Shown here in pieces: positions 11,026-27,800 of a stretch of 64,000 bases of DNA. Position 1 is the stretch's first letter. Each line of letters opens with the position of its first letter. The translations under genes and the position numbers were made by a program. The notes beneath the pieces are model-generated. The model was not told the DNA's origin. It searched no databases and saw only the letters and a list, made by a program, of their open reading frames with translations. Source of the DNA: Jacaranda mimosifolia (lineage: Eukaryota > Streptophyta > Magnoliopsida > Lamiales > Bignoniaceae); NCBI GenBank assembly GCA_018894105.1, contig CM032121.1:39526230-39590229 (forward strand), in the 5' to 3' direction.

Positions 11026-12030
11026 ACTTGTTTGATTTTAATAATAGGATAATATTGTCTTGTTGAAAAGGTAAAATTGCCATTGTAAGTTCTCAAAAGA
11101 AAAAAGGAATTTTAATACACATTGAATATGCTCAAAATTGTGATTGAAATAGAGAGTTCAGTTTGGATTCTATGTTCCAATTGATGATTTATCTTTGGTT
11201 ACGTTTCATGAATAAATGCTGATGTTGTTTTGATTTGTTTTCTGGAGGCATTTTTATTTTCTTGTGAAAATAAACAGTGAAAAGTTAGTTATAAAAGTGT
11301 TTTTGAAAATGAAATGTTGTATTGATATTTTATTTAAAATGTAATGATTATGTAGAGTTGAAAATGAGTTGTATTTGAAAAATATAATGTTTTGTATTAA
11401 AAGTTGTGTAAATATGAATAAGAGAAAATGAAAAGTGAAAATGGAGAGAGAATGTATTTGTTGGAAGAATATTTTGAGAATAAAAATGCCTGTTAAAATG
11501 GGAGAAAAGTTGATGATTTTCTGTTTTCATTTTTAGCAAAAAATGAAAAATGGGTCAATAAAACAAAACAGATGGGCCCTAAGAGTATGTAATTCAAAAC
11601 GAAAATTTATTTCAAGAAGAATATTTAAGACACTTGATATGTATCTATTAAGTAAAAAAGTAAAATAAAAAATGAACTATCAATTTAAATAGAGAATTTG
11701 AATCAAGAAAGTCTACTACGAACCGGTGTTTAGAATATGTTAGAAAAATTGTCATGGTAGGAGGATTATACAGGCTAATTAAAGAAAAATTAGCAGATAA
11801 TTATAAATCAATGTCAAATGTCACGGTGGCACTTTTTGATAAGGTAGACTTTTGTGTATATTATTCTTGTAGAAAAATGTTGTGTTCTCCTTGACAACAA
11901 CAAAATTCATCAAAACTTTATACTTATTCCCATGATTAATGCAATAAATGATCATGATTTCCTCTTATTATTTGTCTCTAATTTTCTTTATGTGAATTAA
12001 ATAATAATAATAAAAAAAAAATTATTTATT

Positions 12031-12124
12031 TATACACATGTACATTAAGAGTCCGTTCAAACTCAAACTCTTGACCTCCTATATTATGTGGAAAACTTAT
12101 ATCGTTGGGCCACATGTCACTAGA
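12031..12124 (-). mobile_element. SINE-like copy (family C), reverse
   Basis: Reverse orientation of the family C order: TATACACATGTAC, then CAAACTCTTGACCTCC, then ATTATGTGGAAAACTTATAT, then TGGGCCACATGTC. The last two blocks are near-identical to the copy at 51,688-51,787. Confidence 0.6.
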
Positions 12125-13459
12125 CATAATACTAATAATGATTGACTTAGATTATATTCAGAATTGAATTTGTTTTTTATTTTTTTAATATATAAACAAT
12201 TTAAAAAATAGAGTTCCTAGCTTGTAGAATCCTAGAATCGTGCAAGCATCATTTAAATATTATTATAGAATTTAAAGAAATTGATCCGCCAGCAATTCTT
12301 GACAAGGACCAAAGATTTGTGGTTCACATGATAGTGGGTTTATTTTTTCAAGTTTTTTTTTTTTTTTAAATTGAAAAGACTTGAGAAAATTATGTTCATG
12401 CATGTATTTGTATTGTTTACCATGTTGGTAGCCTATTAAGACAACTTGTAGAGTTTGAAATTTGAGGTCGAGATGGTGAGGATGGATGTATTATATGAGA
12501 CGAAATTAAAACTATCATTTTGTTTGGTTACTTATGATAATAAAAAAGAATTAAGTTTAATTTTATCTTCAATTTAATTTCTCAAAAGATACACATACGA
12601 CGGTGTAAAACTAACGAACCTAATATATATATATAGATATATATTAATGTAATATTCGTAATGAATTACCCAGCTACTTATTGAATTTTCATCCGAATTC
12701 AATCAACATTTGAGTCTTTCCTACTGAGTTTTACTACTCTAGAGGTTGAAAAATTGAATGACGTCACATGTCGTGTGCTAGTCCACTATCACTCATTTTT
12801 ATAATTAAATAGCAGTTTGAGATATTTTCTTAGGTATCATTCATAATTCTCATTTTTACTCATTTGTCGTATATTTGCACGTAAAACACTATTTTTTGTT
12901 TACTGTTTGATTGTTTTTGGACTTTTTCTATGATTCTAACGAATTGCATTCTTAGAATTGCTTACAAAGAGGTCGACCCATCAAAAAATCTCATACTCAT
13001 ATCATATATATATAATATAATTTTCATTTTTAGGATCATATTATATAAATGGCTTAGGAAGAAAGATTTGCCAAGTAAAGCAAACTCCTACTTTCATTTG
13101 CCTTTTTTCCTTGTCAAATTTACTTGTGAAAAAGCCACTAAAAGCGCCATGGGACGTGGTAGATGATTTTTGACTAGAGGTGAGATTAATGGGAAAGTAG
13201 AGGAACAAAGCCTATAATTGTAGGATAGCATAGCACCTTCTTTCTTTGGTATGATTACAGTTAACACGTGAGTGTCGTTTTCAATGTCGTTTATTATAAG
13301 CCGTTACTTAGTTAATCCCAATGTCATCCAGAAATCATGCAATACTTTCTGGTATTACAATCTTGTTTTGACGTAAAAAGTTTATGTTTCTGTCGTTATA
13401 ATGATGTCAGAATATACTTTAGACTGGAAAAACGTTTTCAAGGATGAGAGGAGGGTTCA

Positions 13460-13612
13460 CTTGCTTGTTGCTCAATCGCATCAGTCTTCCTGTGTTATGT
13501 GGGAGGTCTTGTGTTTAATTTAGAATTGATGCGTTGTGCACCTTATGTACATCTGATTATATTATATTTTAATTTACTTGATTTGATAATAAAATAATAT
13601 TAATTTATTTTT
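13460..13612 (+). repeat. Family C2 repeat, plus copy
   Basis: GTTATGTGGGAGGTCTTGTG, then GCGTTGTGCACC, then TTACTTGATTTGATAATAAA. The same blocks occur in reverse at 14,995-15,145, and partly at 13,650-13,812. It is probably a SINE subfamily. Confidence 0.55.
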
Positions 13613-13649
13613 TATTTTTTAAAATTGAGTATTTCAAATAATGAATTTT

Positions 13650-13812
13650 TTATCCTTTCAATGAATTAATATTTTTCTATTCTTAAATTAAATAAATCAA
13701 AGTATAAACTATACACGTTGCACATAAAGTGCACAATGCATCCATTTCGGATTGAACACAAGACTTTCCACATACTATGGGAAACAGATACCACTTGGGC
13801 TACAAGTACTGG
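13650..13812 (-). repeat. Family C2 repeat, minus copy
   Basis: Contains TGCACATAAAGTGCACAATG followed by GATTGAACACAAGACTTTCC and then a GGGCTACA block. It lies tail-to-tail with the plus copy at 13,460-13,612, so the two can form a hairpin. Confidence 0.55.
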
Positions 13813-14994
13813 ACATAACATTAACTTATTGAAAGGATTAACTTCGTCATTTGTAATATTCTCTAGGAAGAAAAAAAAAGAAAAAAATAAAGGGATGAGA
13901 GGAGGGAAATAATTTGTTAAATTACATATGAAAACTTTTGATTTTTATTTTTTTTACTATTGTGAAATAATAGTGAGTATTGTCATAGCTTCAATTGAGG
14001 ACTTTATGAGAGGCATGTGAACGATATTGACAAGACTGGTGCCGATATTGACGATTTTATTGATCGCGATAAATGTTCAACTACATTGAGGATATTACTC
14101 TTCTGTCACGTGTTAATTGAGAGTTCTGTATGAAAAAAAAAAATTAAAGATGGAGAGAGTGAAAATAAATTATAAATTATATTAAAATTCTTGATTTTAA
14201 TGATATAAAATAAAAATACGTGTCATCAATTAATGACTAAAGAGATACAAATCATGTATATTTTCCTCCGTGATTAATTTAGCGTGACTTCTCGACCCTT
14301 CCAAATGCTATAATTATCATCTAAGTCAAATGAAAATTCCAAAATAATTTTCTAAGACTTCAACAAAAGCACATCGGATTTACTCCCATTCTTGACAAAA
14401 ATGGAGATATACATTGTGAACTTGTAATAGTGTCATGCCTTAGTCAATTAATGTTGGAAGCTACAATTCAATAACACTTTTCAAAAGTCGATGAATAAAA
14501 CATGCCTATTGATGTGAATAATTAAAATTATAATGACAAATTAGTAAAAAAATTCAAAGGATTAAATCAATTAATTAAATAAAAAAAGTGAGAGTCCAAA
14601 AACAATTAAACTAATAAACAAGTACAACAAAATCCTAATAGGTCTAAACCCATCAAGAAAAAACTTTTTAGATATAAGAAATTATTCACAAAAGAACCGC
14701 AAAACTTCAAGAACATTCCAGAGCAAAGAATCTCTTTGCAAACGCTCTAACAAAAAAGAACCGATCGATACACTGCTATCTATCAGTACGGATCTCGCTC
14801 CACTTTTGTACAACATCACATATGTATCGTGCAAGAGAGAATCACTATGAAAACAAATCTAAACTAACATCCAATAATAAGGCGAATAATACTATAAAAA
14901 TCTGCGAATTTCTATGGGATTAAAAAACAAATAAAAAAGCAACTATTTGAAACCATAACTTCATTTTTTTTAAGAAAATATTACAAATAACAAA

Positions 14995-15145
14995 GTTAAT
15001 CATTTCAATAAATTAATATTATGATCCTATTATCAAATCAAGTAAATTGACGTATAATATAATCAAATGCACATAAAGTGCACAACACGCTCATTTTGAG
15101 TCGAACACAAAACCTTTTATATAATATGAGATACTAATGTCACTG
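14995..15145 (-). repeat. Family C2 repeat, minus copy
   Basis: TATCAAATCAAGTAAATTG, then TGCACATAAAGTGCACAACA, then GAGTCGAACACAAAACC. This is the reverse complement of the copy at 13,460-13,612 over about 150 bp. Confidence 0.55.
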
Positions 15146-17536
15146 GAAAAAATCATAACCTTGTTAATGAGCCTATAGTAGCATAATTCGCTAGTTGGCA
15201 ATAATTACTGAAGAGAATCCGAATCATGTCCAAAGACAAAATCAGTTATATGCATACATGATAAGTCCATGTCGCAACCCAAGTATAGTTTTATCCTGTA
15301 GTGGCTTGTGAATCTTAGGTACAATGTTATGATGGGACAATTTAGACATGCGCAAAAACAAAAACAAAATCTTTTGGAATTCATAAATTTGTTTGCTTGC
15401 GAACATCCATTTGTCAACTTGTCTAATGAATCCACATTTTCTTCCTTGTTCATTCAATCACAAGATCTCAAGGGAAGGATTTGATGTTGAAATTTCTCTT
15501 AACTTTTTGTACTTAAAAATAGATATACATATATATATATAATAATTGTAAATATATAATTAATTAATTGAACAATATAATGTTTTTGTGGCGTGGAATG
15601 ACAGTAACGGGATTATTATCGGTATTCACAATACCAACCGTTTTTAATGATTTTATTCGAATTTGAAAAAACGATCCTATAAATATACACCAAAGTCCAA
15701 CTTGAGAATCACGGATATGTTTGTTATTGACATATAATTTAATATCTTTCAAGAATATTATCAATTTTTTGTTAATTTAAAGCATGTAATTACTAAGAAA
15801 ATGTTCTCTTGGAGTATAATAAATATCTCTTCATTTCACTCTTATAAATATCTTTTTTTTTTTTGGACTAAATTAACTTTACTTTCTATTTGTTTTAGTG
15901 TTTTTTTTTCATTTTTAGTTATTCCCTCACTCTCTATCTGATATTATTGTTAGACACACGCTACACATCTCTAGCTAACAATTTGTCAATATCATGAATG
16001 CGAGATTCATGTCAACTCATCACTTCATTCAGTCTTGTAAATGAAACTTCACTATAAAATCACGTAAACGACTATCTTACCATATAGGGGTACTAAAATA
16101 TTTCCTAATAAAGGAATATTGTTGGAGTGAGCACACATGAAATTAATTTATGAACCCTTTGAAATTTTAATTGAAACATATATTAAAATGCTAATCTTTA
16201 ATCTCCCCAACAATATTCATATGAAGGGCTCATGTGCTTCGGATTAATTTATGTCTAGGATTATGAAATTGTCCACTAGGTAACATGTTACTAAAATTGC
16301 ACGTCACAAGGTTGCACATGTGAATGAACAATTTATTACTTGTTGTTTTGACTAGTGAAAAAGATATTTGGGCATATAAAAAAAATTAATAAAAAAATTA
16401 AGATTCATGCATTATTCAAAATTTATTGTGAACATAGTTTCTAGATAACTCTAATCCAATCAAGTTGACACTTTGCCACGATTAGGATGGATTTGGATTA
16501 TATTAAATTGGGTCTAATTGGAATTTAATTATCAACCTTCTAAACTTGTTTAGAGTGACAAAATTTTGTTTTTGTTGGCAAAAATAAATTTTTAGAATAT
16601 ATGAAAGCAATTTTATTTTTTTTAGCAAGACAATATTTTATATTTTTAATAAAAATATATGAGTAATATTGGATTGTATAAATTTAATTTGAAGGAGAAC
16701 CGAACCAATCACCTTTTTTGTTTCGTTTTTATTTGAACTTGAGAAACTATTGAAAAAATTGAACTTATTCATATTTGTTTTTGTTGTATTTCATTCTCAT
16801 TCTAATTTTTAAGGTTTTAGTCTGATGGGACATTGATTAAAATGGTATTCTGATGAGCTGATGTTCGAGAGTTGATAAAATGTCATAAAATATTTGATAT
16901 ATATATACACTTTTTTTTGCCAAAAAAAAGAGAAATAACAAGTTGAGATTTTATAAGCCATTTTAAAAAAAGTAAGAAGTTTCAATTTTAACAAACTTAT
17001 TTTTAAATTATTGGTAAGATGTTATAAAGTGTTTGATATATATATATATACATATATATATATATTTTCAGAAAAAAGAGAAATAACAAGTTGAGACTTA
17101 TAAGCTATTTTAAAAAAAGTAAGAAGTTCTGAACTTATTTGTAAATCTTAACAGACTATTTCAATTTTCAATATACTAATTAAAAAAATATTATTATTAA
17201 CATTTTGTAAGCTTTAAAATGATTTTATTCAAATACTATAAGAATATTTTTAAAATAAGATCCAACAGTTGATAAGTCTATATTAACATCTTATAAGTTT
17301 CAAAATATTATTTTATTCAATTATTTTAAGAATATCTTTAAAATAAGGTCTAATACCTAAAAAATTTCAAAAATATTTTATAAACTATAAAAATCTATAA
17401 TTTAAAAAAAAAATAAACTCAATTAAACATCTTCTAAATTCGATCATTTTAGAGTCCCAACAAGACTCACATGCCAAATCTCTTAAATAAAATTTGATCA
17501 TCTCCAATTTATTAATTAGATAAAAAAACTTAGGGA

Positions 17537-17818
17537 ATGTTTGGTTATGTTTTTTGTGTAATTTTATTATGTGTTTGTTATGCATTTTGAGAGAATGAAT
17601 TATTGAAAAATGTGAAAGTTATTTTTGGTATGTTTGTTTATATTTTGGGGGAGATATTTTTTTACTGTAACAGTCAAATAAATATTTTTTTGTTAGATTT
17701 TTAGGATAAAAATAAAATTAAATAATTTTTTTAATATTAGAATAATAAAAAATAAGATATATTTGGTTATGTTTCTCCAAAATAATGTTGTTATGGGGAA
17801 ACATAACCAAACATTCCC
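17537..17818 (+). mobile_element. MITE family B copy, clear ends
   Basis: GGGAATGTTTGGTTATGTTT at the left and AAACATAACCAAACATTCCC at the right form a perfect 20-bp terminal inverted repeat. TTA stands directly outside both ends, consistent with a 3-bp target duplication of PIF/Harbinger (Tourist-like) MITEs. The best-preserved copy of family B here. Confidence 0.8.
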
Positions 17819-18040
17819 TTAATTTAACAATCCAATCATTACAAACGGCCATCTCACAAGAGAATCTATTGGACAAAAAATTAACGAATTCATTGCAAAT
17901 TAAAAAAAAAAACTACTAGAATATATTCTATTAGCTCTTGTCTAGCCAATTTGAAAATAAATAAATGAAATGTACATTTAAAAAAAATAAAATAAAATTG
18001 GGGCCCAAAGCTTATTGGGCTCCTAAATTATTACACCCCA

Positions 18041-18240
18041 CTTTTAGGCCCATTCCCTCTTAACAGTTACTAAATTCTGGGCCCATATGTCAACGTCGGG
18101 TCAGATTCCGGTCATAGTCAACAACATGACGTATATACGCTCCAGCCAATTATGAACCGACACGTGTCGATACAGTCCAGCTGCCCGAACTCAGAAACTC
18201 ACTCTGAACTGGATTTGATGAAACCTCTCGAGTCCGCCAG
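18041..18240 (+). promoter_or_regulatory. Promoter region of the SK13-like kinase gene
   Basis: Two GGCCCA site II motifs lie near 18,047 and 18,079. A CCAAT motif lies at 18,146-18,150. A 12-bp palindrome CGACACGTGTCG at 18,158-18,169 contains a G-box/ABRE core ACGTG. An untranslated leader with its own intron (donor after 18,456, acceptor before 18,574) follows. Confidence 0.5.
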
Positions 18241-18637
18241 AAACTTCAGTACACACAGCAGCATCCCAAGGGAAGGAGACGGTCTCTGCTAGTCAAAGCT
18301 TTTGTTGAAAGAGAAAGTTCTCTGAATTATTTTCTAGTTCATAGCGTATTTTTCTGGTTTTGCTCTAAATTTGTAGGGTTACGTTTGAATTTTGTATAGC
18401 TGTGAGATGATCACAAGCTTCGAGTTCCCGAAAATGTGATTGATCCGCAGCTGCTGGTAGGTTTTCCGTTGATTCTTGGAATGATATGTTGTTTTTGGAT
18501 GATAAATGTTTGTAAATTAGTTCTGATGTGTTGTTTCCTTATTGTGTTTCTTCTTTTTTTGGGTTTCCGTTAGGGTTTGGAAGCTGAGGAGTGAGACTGT
18601 TAATTTTTTAGCCTAGTTTTTCACATTTATTTTAATT

Positions 18638-22653
<4,016 letters not shown>

Positions 22654-23640
22654 GATTTCTGGAAATTGCTGATATGCCCTTGCCAATATCCTATGTGTAT
22701 ACTGAGAGACTGATTTGCATCTTGTGTTAATTACTTTGGCTGACAAGAACTTGGACCCCCTATTATGCTGACTTTTGTATTGTTTGCCTAATCTTGTGTC
22801 TTTATATGATATGTACACTTTTTAATCTTCTAATTCCTATTGCCTTCATACTCTGCAAACTTGGGAAAGAATGTACTTTATATTTCTTTATGACATGCTG
22901 ATGCTTTAAGACATAAATAAATCATTTTATAAGATATAAGATCTTTCGGAGTTCATATCTCGTGCTAAAGATAAATCTTGAAATAATTTAATAGAATAAG
23001 TTTATGAATTAAAAATCATTGTTTCATATTTATATCGAAAGATATAATGAATTTGTCGATATCTTAAAAGGGTGTGGAATTGTTTTGTTATTAGAGTTCA
23101 TAAAATTGATCGAATACCCTTTTGCTAATGATCAAATTCACATCCATCAAGAATTCGTGGAAGTTTGAATTTTCTAGATTTTATACATAAAATACGAGAA
23201 TGATGCTACTTAGCAATAATTTACAATTTCTTGATTATATAAATGAAGACTTTCTAATTTTTGATAAGATATCTTTATTAAGGCAATTAATTGACATTTT
23301 CATTGTGTTAAGTTGATTTTATTTTCTTAATACGATTAATTGAAATTCAAAGTTGTTTTCTTGTTAATGAGTTGTGTTTTAAGATGGACTAAAATTTTCA
23401 ATAAATAAGCTTGTTATACTCTAGCTTTTATGGGTGATAATAACAAGAACAATGTTCAAATATTTCTTTTTATACAAGCAAGATCCAATTTTTATTAATC
23501 AATTTGACGTATTTTCTTAATTTGATAATTAAAATTCAAACTCAAATATTAATCACCAAATTATTAAATTTTTTCAAATTTCAAATGTGCTCGACAGCTA
23601 GTACGTATTAAATAAGATATGCAGCAATAAATTCACTGCA
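22654..23640. other. 3' flank and intergenic DNA
   Basis: The kinase 3' UTR probably extends to about 22,900, where ATAAATAAATC could serve as a polyadenylation signal. The rest, to about 23,640, is AT-rich with no recognised feature. Confidence 0.4.
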
Positions 23641-24867
23641 AAACACTCCAAAAATTTATTCTCAAGACAAAATAAAGGTCATCTTTAACTCTGCACAACT
23701 ATCAAAAGATGACTTGTCTCACACTCGAGAGTATAGAATTCATGCTACTTGCTCTCCACTGTTCCCACTAGCCTCTCCTAGCACCTCGTGGTCAAGCCAA
23801 GTCAAATCCACAAGAACCACTAAAACCACTAAAGAATACACTATTCATTTATCAATTAAAATAAAAATTCAAAATTCTTTTATTTTTTCCTCCTCTTGGC
23901 GCGTAGGTTTAATCAACTCAATTTTTTGTTTCACTGTCGGTACTACTCTACAAGTACACCCCAGGGGGTTAATCTTGCTTAGTGCTTGGAAGAATCTTTC
24001 TTTTCTTCTCTTCTCATTTCTCCTTCTCTCCAAATCTCTGGATTGAGATTCTTGTTTTTTAATTTTTATTTATTCTCTTCTCTAATTGATTTATATCCTT
24101 CGGATTCATAGAGGTGTGTATCTTTCTGCATGTTGGCATTTTTTTCGTAGTGATTTTAACTGTTTTATTTTTGTTGAATTAATCTAATTATGCTGTTGTT
24201 TTTCTCGATTATGTTTGGATCTTTGTTTGCTGAGAATGTGCGTTGTTTGAAGGTGACTTGAGGAAGGATTGGCGTGGAACGTTGCTGGTGAGGTAAGTTT
24301 TGTGAGGATCAACTGATTCTTTCTCCTTTTTTTTTCCTGTTAATTTTTATTTTTTATCCATGGGAATTTGCTCGTTTTGTGATTTTAACCTTTGATGCAT
24401 TTTGATTTATAATTGACGGCCATGCAGAAGGTCAGAGTGTTAAATTTGATGTGTGGAATGGCATTTTGATGGTTGGAGTGGAATTCTTGTGGGAATCATT
24501 TGGGTTTCTGTTTTAGTGCAGTGGAAGTAATGAGAGATTATATGGCTGATACAATTGTACTAGTCATTTCTTTGACTAGGTTGGGGGGAAAACCGAGAAT
24601 TTGGCAATTGTTTATATAATTCTGAATTATCTTTCTATCGGAAGAGTGGCATGACCTCATCCAGAAACGTGTGTTTTTTCAACACCTTAGCTTCAATGCA
24701 TTTAAATGGCTTTTTTTTTCTTTGGCGGATTGCATGTACCCTTATTTGACTCTGTAAAGATCAAAGCATTGGCCTTTGTCTATTGGTTTTATTGATTAAA
24801 TTCTGACCTTGATTACATGCATTATTGAACAGGTTGAGTTTCTTTGCCTGGTGAAACGTGGGGGAGA
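23640..24867 (+). other. DRM 5' region: leader exons and introns
   Basis: CT-rich leader-like sequence lies at about 23,980-24,060. A donor GAG|GTAAGT follows 24,292, and the acceptor before 24,833 leads to the short exon ending in the initiator ATG. A further leader intron from about 24,113 is possible. The start of transcription could not be fixed. Confidence 0.4.
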
Positions 24868-27800
24868 ATGGTAGTTTTTGTTTCTGTTTTTTTTCAATTA
24901 TTGCTTGTAACTTGGGGTGACCCTATTTGGCATCTTCTTTTCGTAGTAATTAGACATTAATGACTTTTCCGATCAGTTATAACTTCATTATTTTAACACC
25001 TTTGTTTGAGCCCAATGTGCGTGTGCAGGATGGAAATGCCTCTGGAGAGGAAAGTGATAATGTTGATTGGACTACAGATGATGAACTGGAAATTCTGCAG
25101 GAAACAGTAACATCTTCACCTCCAACTCTAACAACTGATGCTACAAAAGTCATTGCTGTCAATGGGGAGGTAAAAGCTGTAGGCTTAGGTTGATGGTTAA
25201 TGCTTACTGATATTGATTAGTGAGCCGACCAGTTTGTGGCTCAAACTAAATATTCGTCTATGATATGTGTATTCAACCTTTTCATTTAGGTGATTTTACA
25301 CATGTGAGATTTTTCATGCAATCCTATTTGAGAGATTTATCTCATACGGACTATTGAATTTGGAGAAAAGAAAACCACCGTGATATTTCTCCAGTTATTT
25401 GACTATCTATGGGAAGTTGGACGGAAAGGAAGAGGAATTTGAAAGCAAAAAAGAAACTTAGTTTCCTTGTTTAGTTGGAAAGAAGACTTAAAATTTGTTT
25501 TCATGAAGAAATCTCTGATTGATTTCATGTATGAAGTGATTAATATTTGAAACTGATATATCAAAATTTAGATTTGGTAAATTTGTTTTCATCTTTACTG
25601 CCCTCTTCGATACTTGGCAATCAGCTTATATTTTGACAAGGGGGTGGAAGGAATGGAGAGCCTGATTATTGATCTTCTCACACGTAATTTCCTTCCCTCC
25701 TGCCGAAGGCGCCTTGAGTTTCGGTCTTTTACACTTTCATATGGCACATAGTTGAGGTTTTCACCTCAATTAGACCTATTATAGAATGCCTGTTTTCTCC
25801 CTATTTAGCAAGTGCAAGAAACTGATGGTTTTCAAGCAGAGATTGTTGTATAATATGATCAATCAATTAACTCCATATTCTGTGTGAAGGCAAGCTCATC
25901 AGCAGGTGTTTCACATTCCAATTTGGTCAAGCAATTTGTTGGAATGGGGTTTTCGCAAAAACTCGTCTCAAAGGCTATTGAGGAAAATGGTATATGCACT
26001 GTTTTATATGGGATAAAGTCGCAAATATTTTAGTCAAGATAACAGCTTTGTCTAATTTATCTTATTATCATGCAGGAGGGGATACAGAATTGATATTGAA
26101 TACCCTTTTAACATACTCTGTGAGTGATCTCTGCATATTGCTCACAAGCACGTTATGCGATGCATTTTAGTTATGGTCAAGAAGTTGTATTTTCCAATAC
26201 CTGTTGGTCTACGTGATGGAAATTTATCTTCTTTTAAGATTTATTACAGTGTCGTCATGCATGTTGCGGACAGAAATGCTTTAAATTCAAATAGACACCA
26301 TATGCTACCATACCTGCTTTATTTGTGAGGATTAAAAGACTGTTATATCTTTCTAGCATGGGTTCTTTCATGAATTAGTTAATTTGATGCATGTCTTATA
26401 GTAGCAGTATCTCCTTACAAGTTAAGAGCTATGTGACAGCATGGCCAAGAAGCATCATAAAGCCACTTTTTATTTTTCTGTGGCTTTTAATAATTCATCC
26501 ACACAGACACAACTTAGAAATCTGCTAAAGTTAATGTACCCGTGTTGGATACTTGTGACATGTCCACTATTTTGCAATGTTCTATCAATAAGAAATATAT
26601 CCAAGGCTGTTCATTTTCTTAACCAATTAAACAATGATTCTTGTCTGCTTTGTCCACTCCATGTTTCCCAAAAAGAATCAGCTTACAGCATTGAGTTCTT
26701 GAGGGTTAATTAGTCCAAAGAATTGGCCATGCTTCTACCTATTGGTGTCCCTTAACATTATATATTTGGAGCTATTAGCATTAACTTTTCATGTGAGCCT
26801 GTGCATTGTGCTCGAAATTATGTTTTAAGGTTTTGAAGAAGTGCTTTTCACTATTTATAGCATATGGGTCCATATGTCTGAAGCAGAAGGTAGTTTGGAC
26901 CAGAAAAATAGCAGTACATCATCTCTTTGCATTTTTGGAAAAATTTAGTTTGAGAATGCTCTCAAGCAAGCCCTTAACTTTTCTAGAATTCATTCTTCCT
27001 ACATAACTCAATTCTTCCAAATCTGCATTTTCACAAACCTTTTCAACTTTTCTTGCTAGGAGTTTAATGGGTATTTATAATCTAGAATTTGTTTTGCAGA
27101 ATCTTCCAGACTCTCCTCAACAACAACTGAGCTTTAGTTCAGACCCGAGCTCTTCAGATTACAATGAGACCCTAGATGATATTTCGGACATCGATAGCTG
27201 GTCAGAAAATGAAGAAGCAGTATGTGATGCTTGATCGATCCTCTCGTTTCTTGCATTCTTATCTTACACCTTCAGGCTCCTGCTGATGAGATTATATTCA
27301 AGCAGTCTAAAGCTTTGTGCATTGTTTATTGCTTTATGTTTTATCTGAACTTTGCACCAGTAAAATATGTTATTCAGTTTCTTTCTATTGAATATGGACA
27401 TAAATTTCATGTAATAATGAAGACCATAAGCTTTCAATCATCTGTTGTGCATCTATTTCTTCTTTCTAGAGGATGCACTACATGGCATCACTTCACTTTG
27501 TTTTCCTCTCCTTTCAAATGGTATCTAGTACCGTCAGATATCTTCTGAATAGGCACGTATTACTTATTCATCATAGAACTGAAAGGTGAATCCTTTTCTT
27601 AGTTTTTGTTTGCCAAATGATGCTAATTTGTTAAATATTTGAATATTTGAATCTACCAACAAAAGAAAAAAGCAAAATTCTTCACAAATCCAGATAATCC
27701 CAGAAAATATGAAGCAGTAGTATTGGAACTGAGCATTGGTACCTTAAGTAGTCCACAACCTGATATCTATGAATGTGTTTATGAGTGGTTGGTTGTCCTG

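Larger units (their letters stand above)
10650..18040. other. Gene-poor intergenic region
   Basis: About 7.4 kb of AT-rich DNA without any multi-exon gene that I could support. It contains SINE-like copies, an inverted pair of family C2 repeats, degenerate family A MITE pieces at about 16,860-17,400 and a family B MITE at 17,537-17,818. Short open frames (for example on the minus strand at 15,205-15,457) have no recognisable domain and no splice-consistent neighbours. Confidence 0.55.

Noticed and set aside
15205..15457. Two overlapping minus-strand frames of 82 and 71 codons
   Set aside because: No domain I recognise, no consistent splice partners and two competing frames. A retroelement relic is possible but unsupported.
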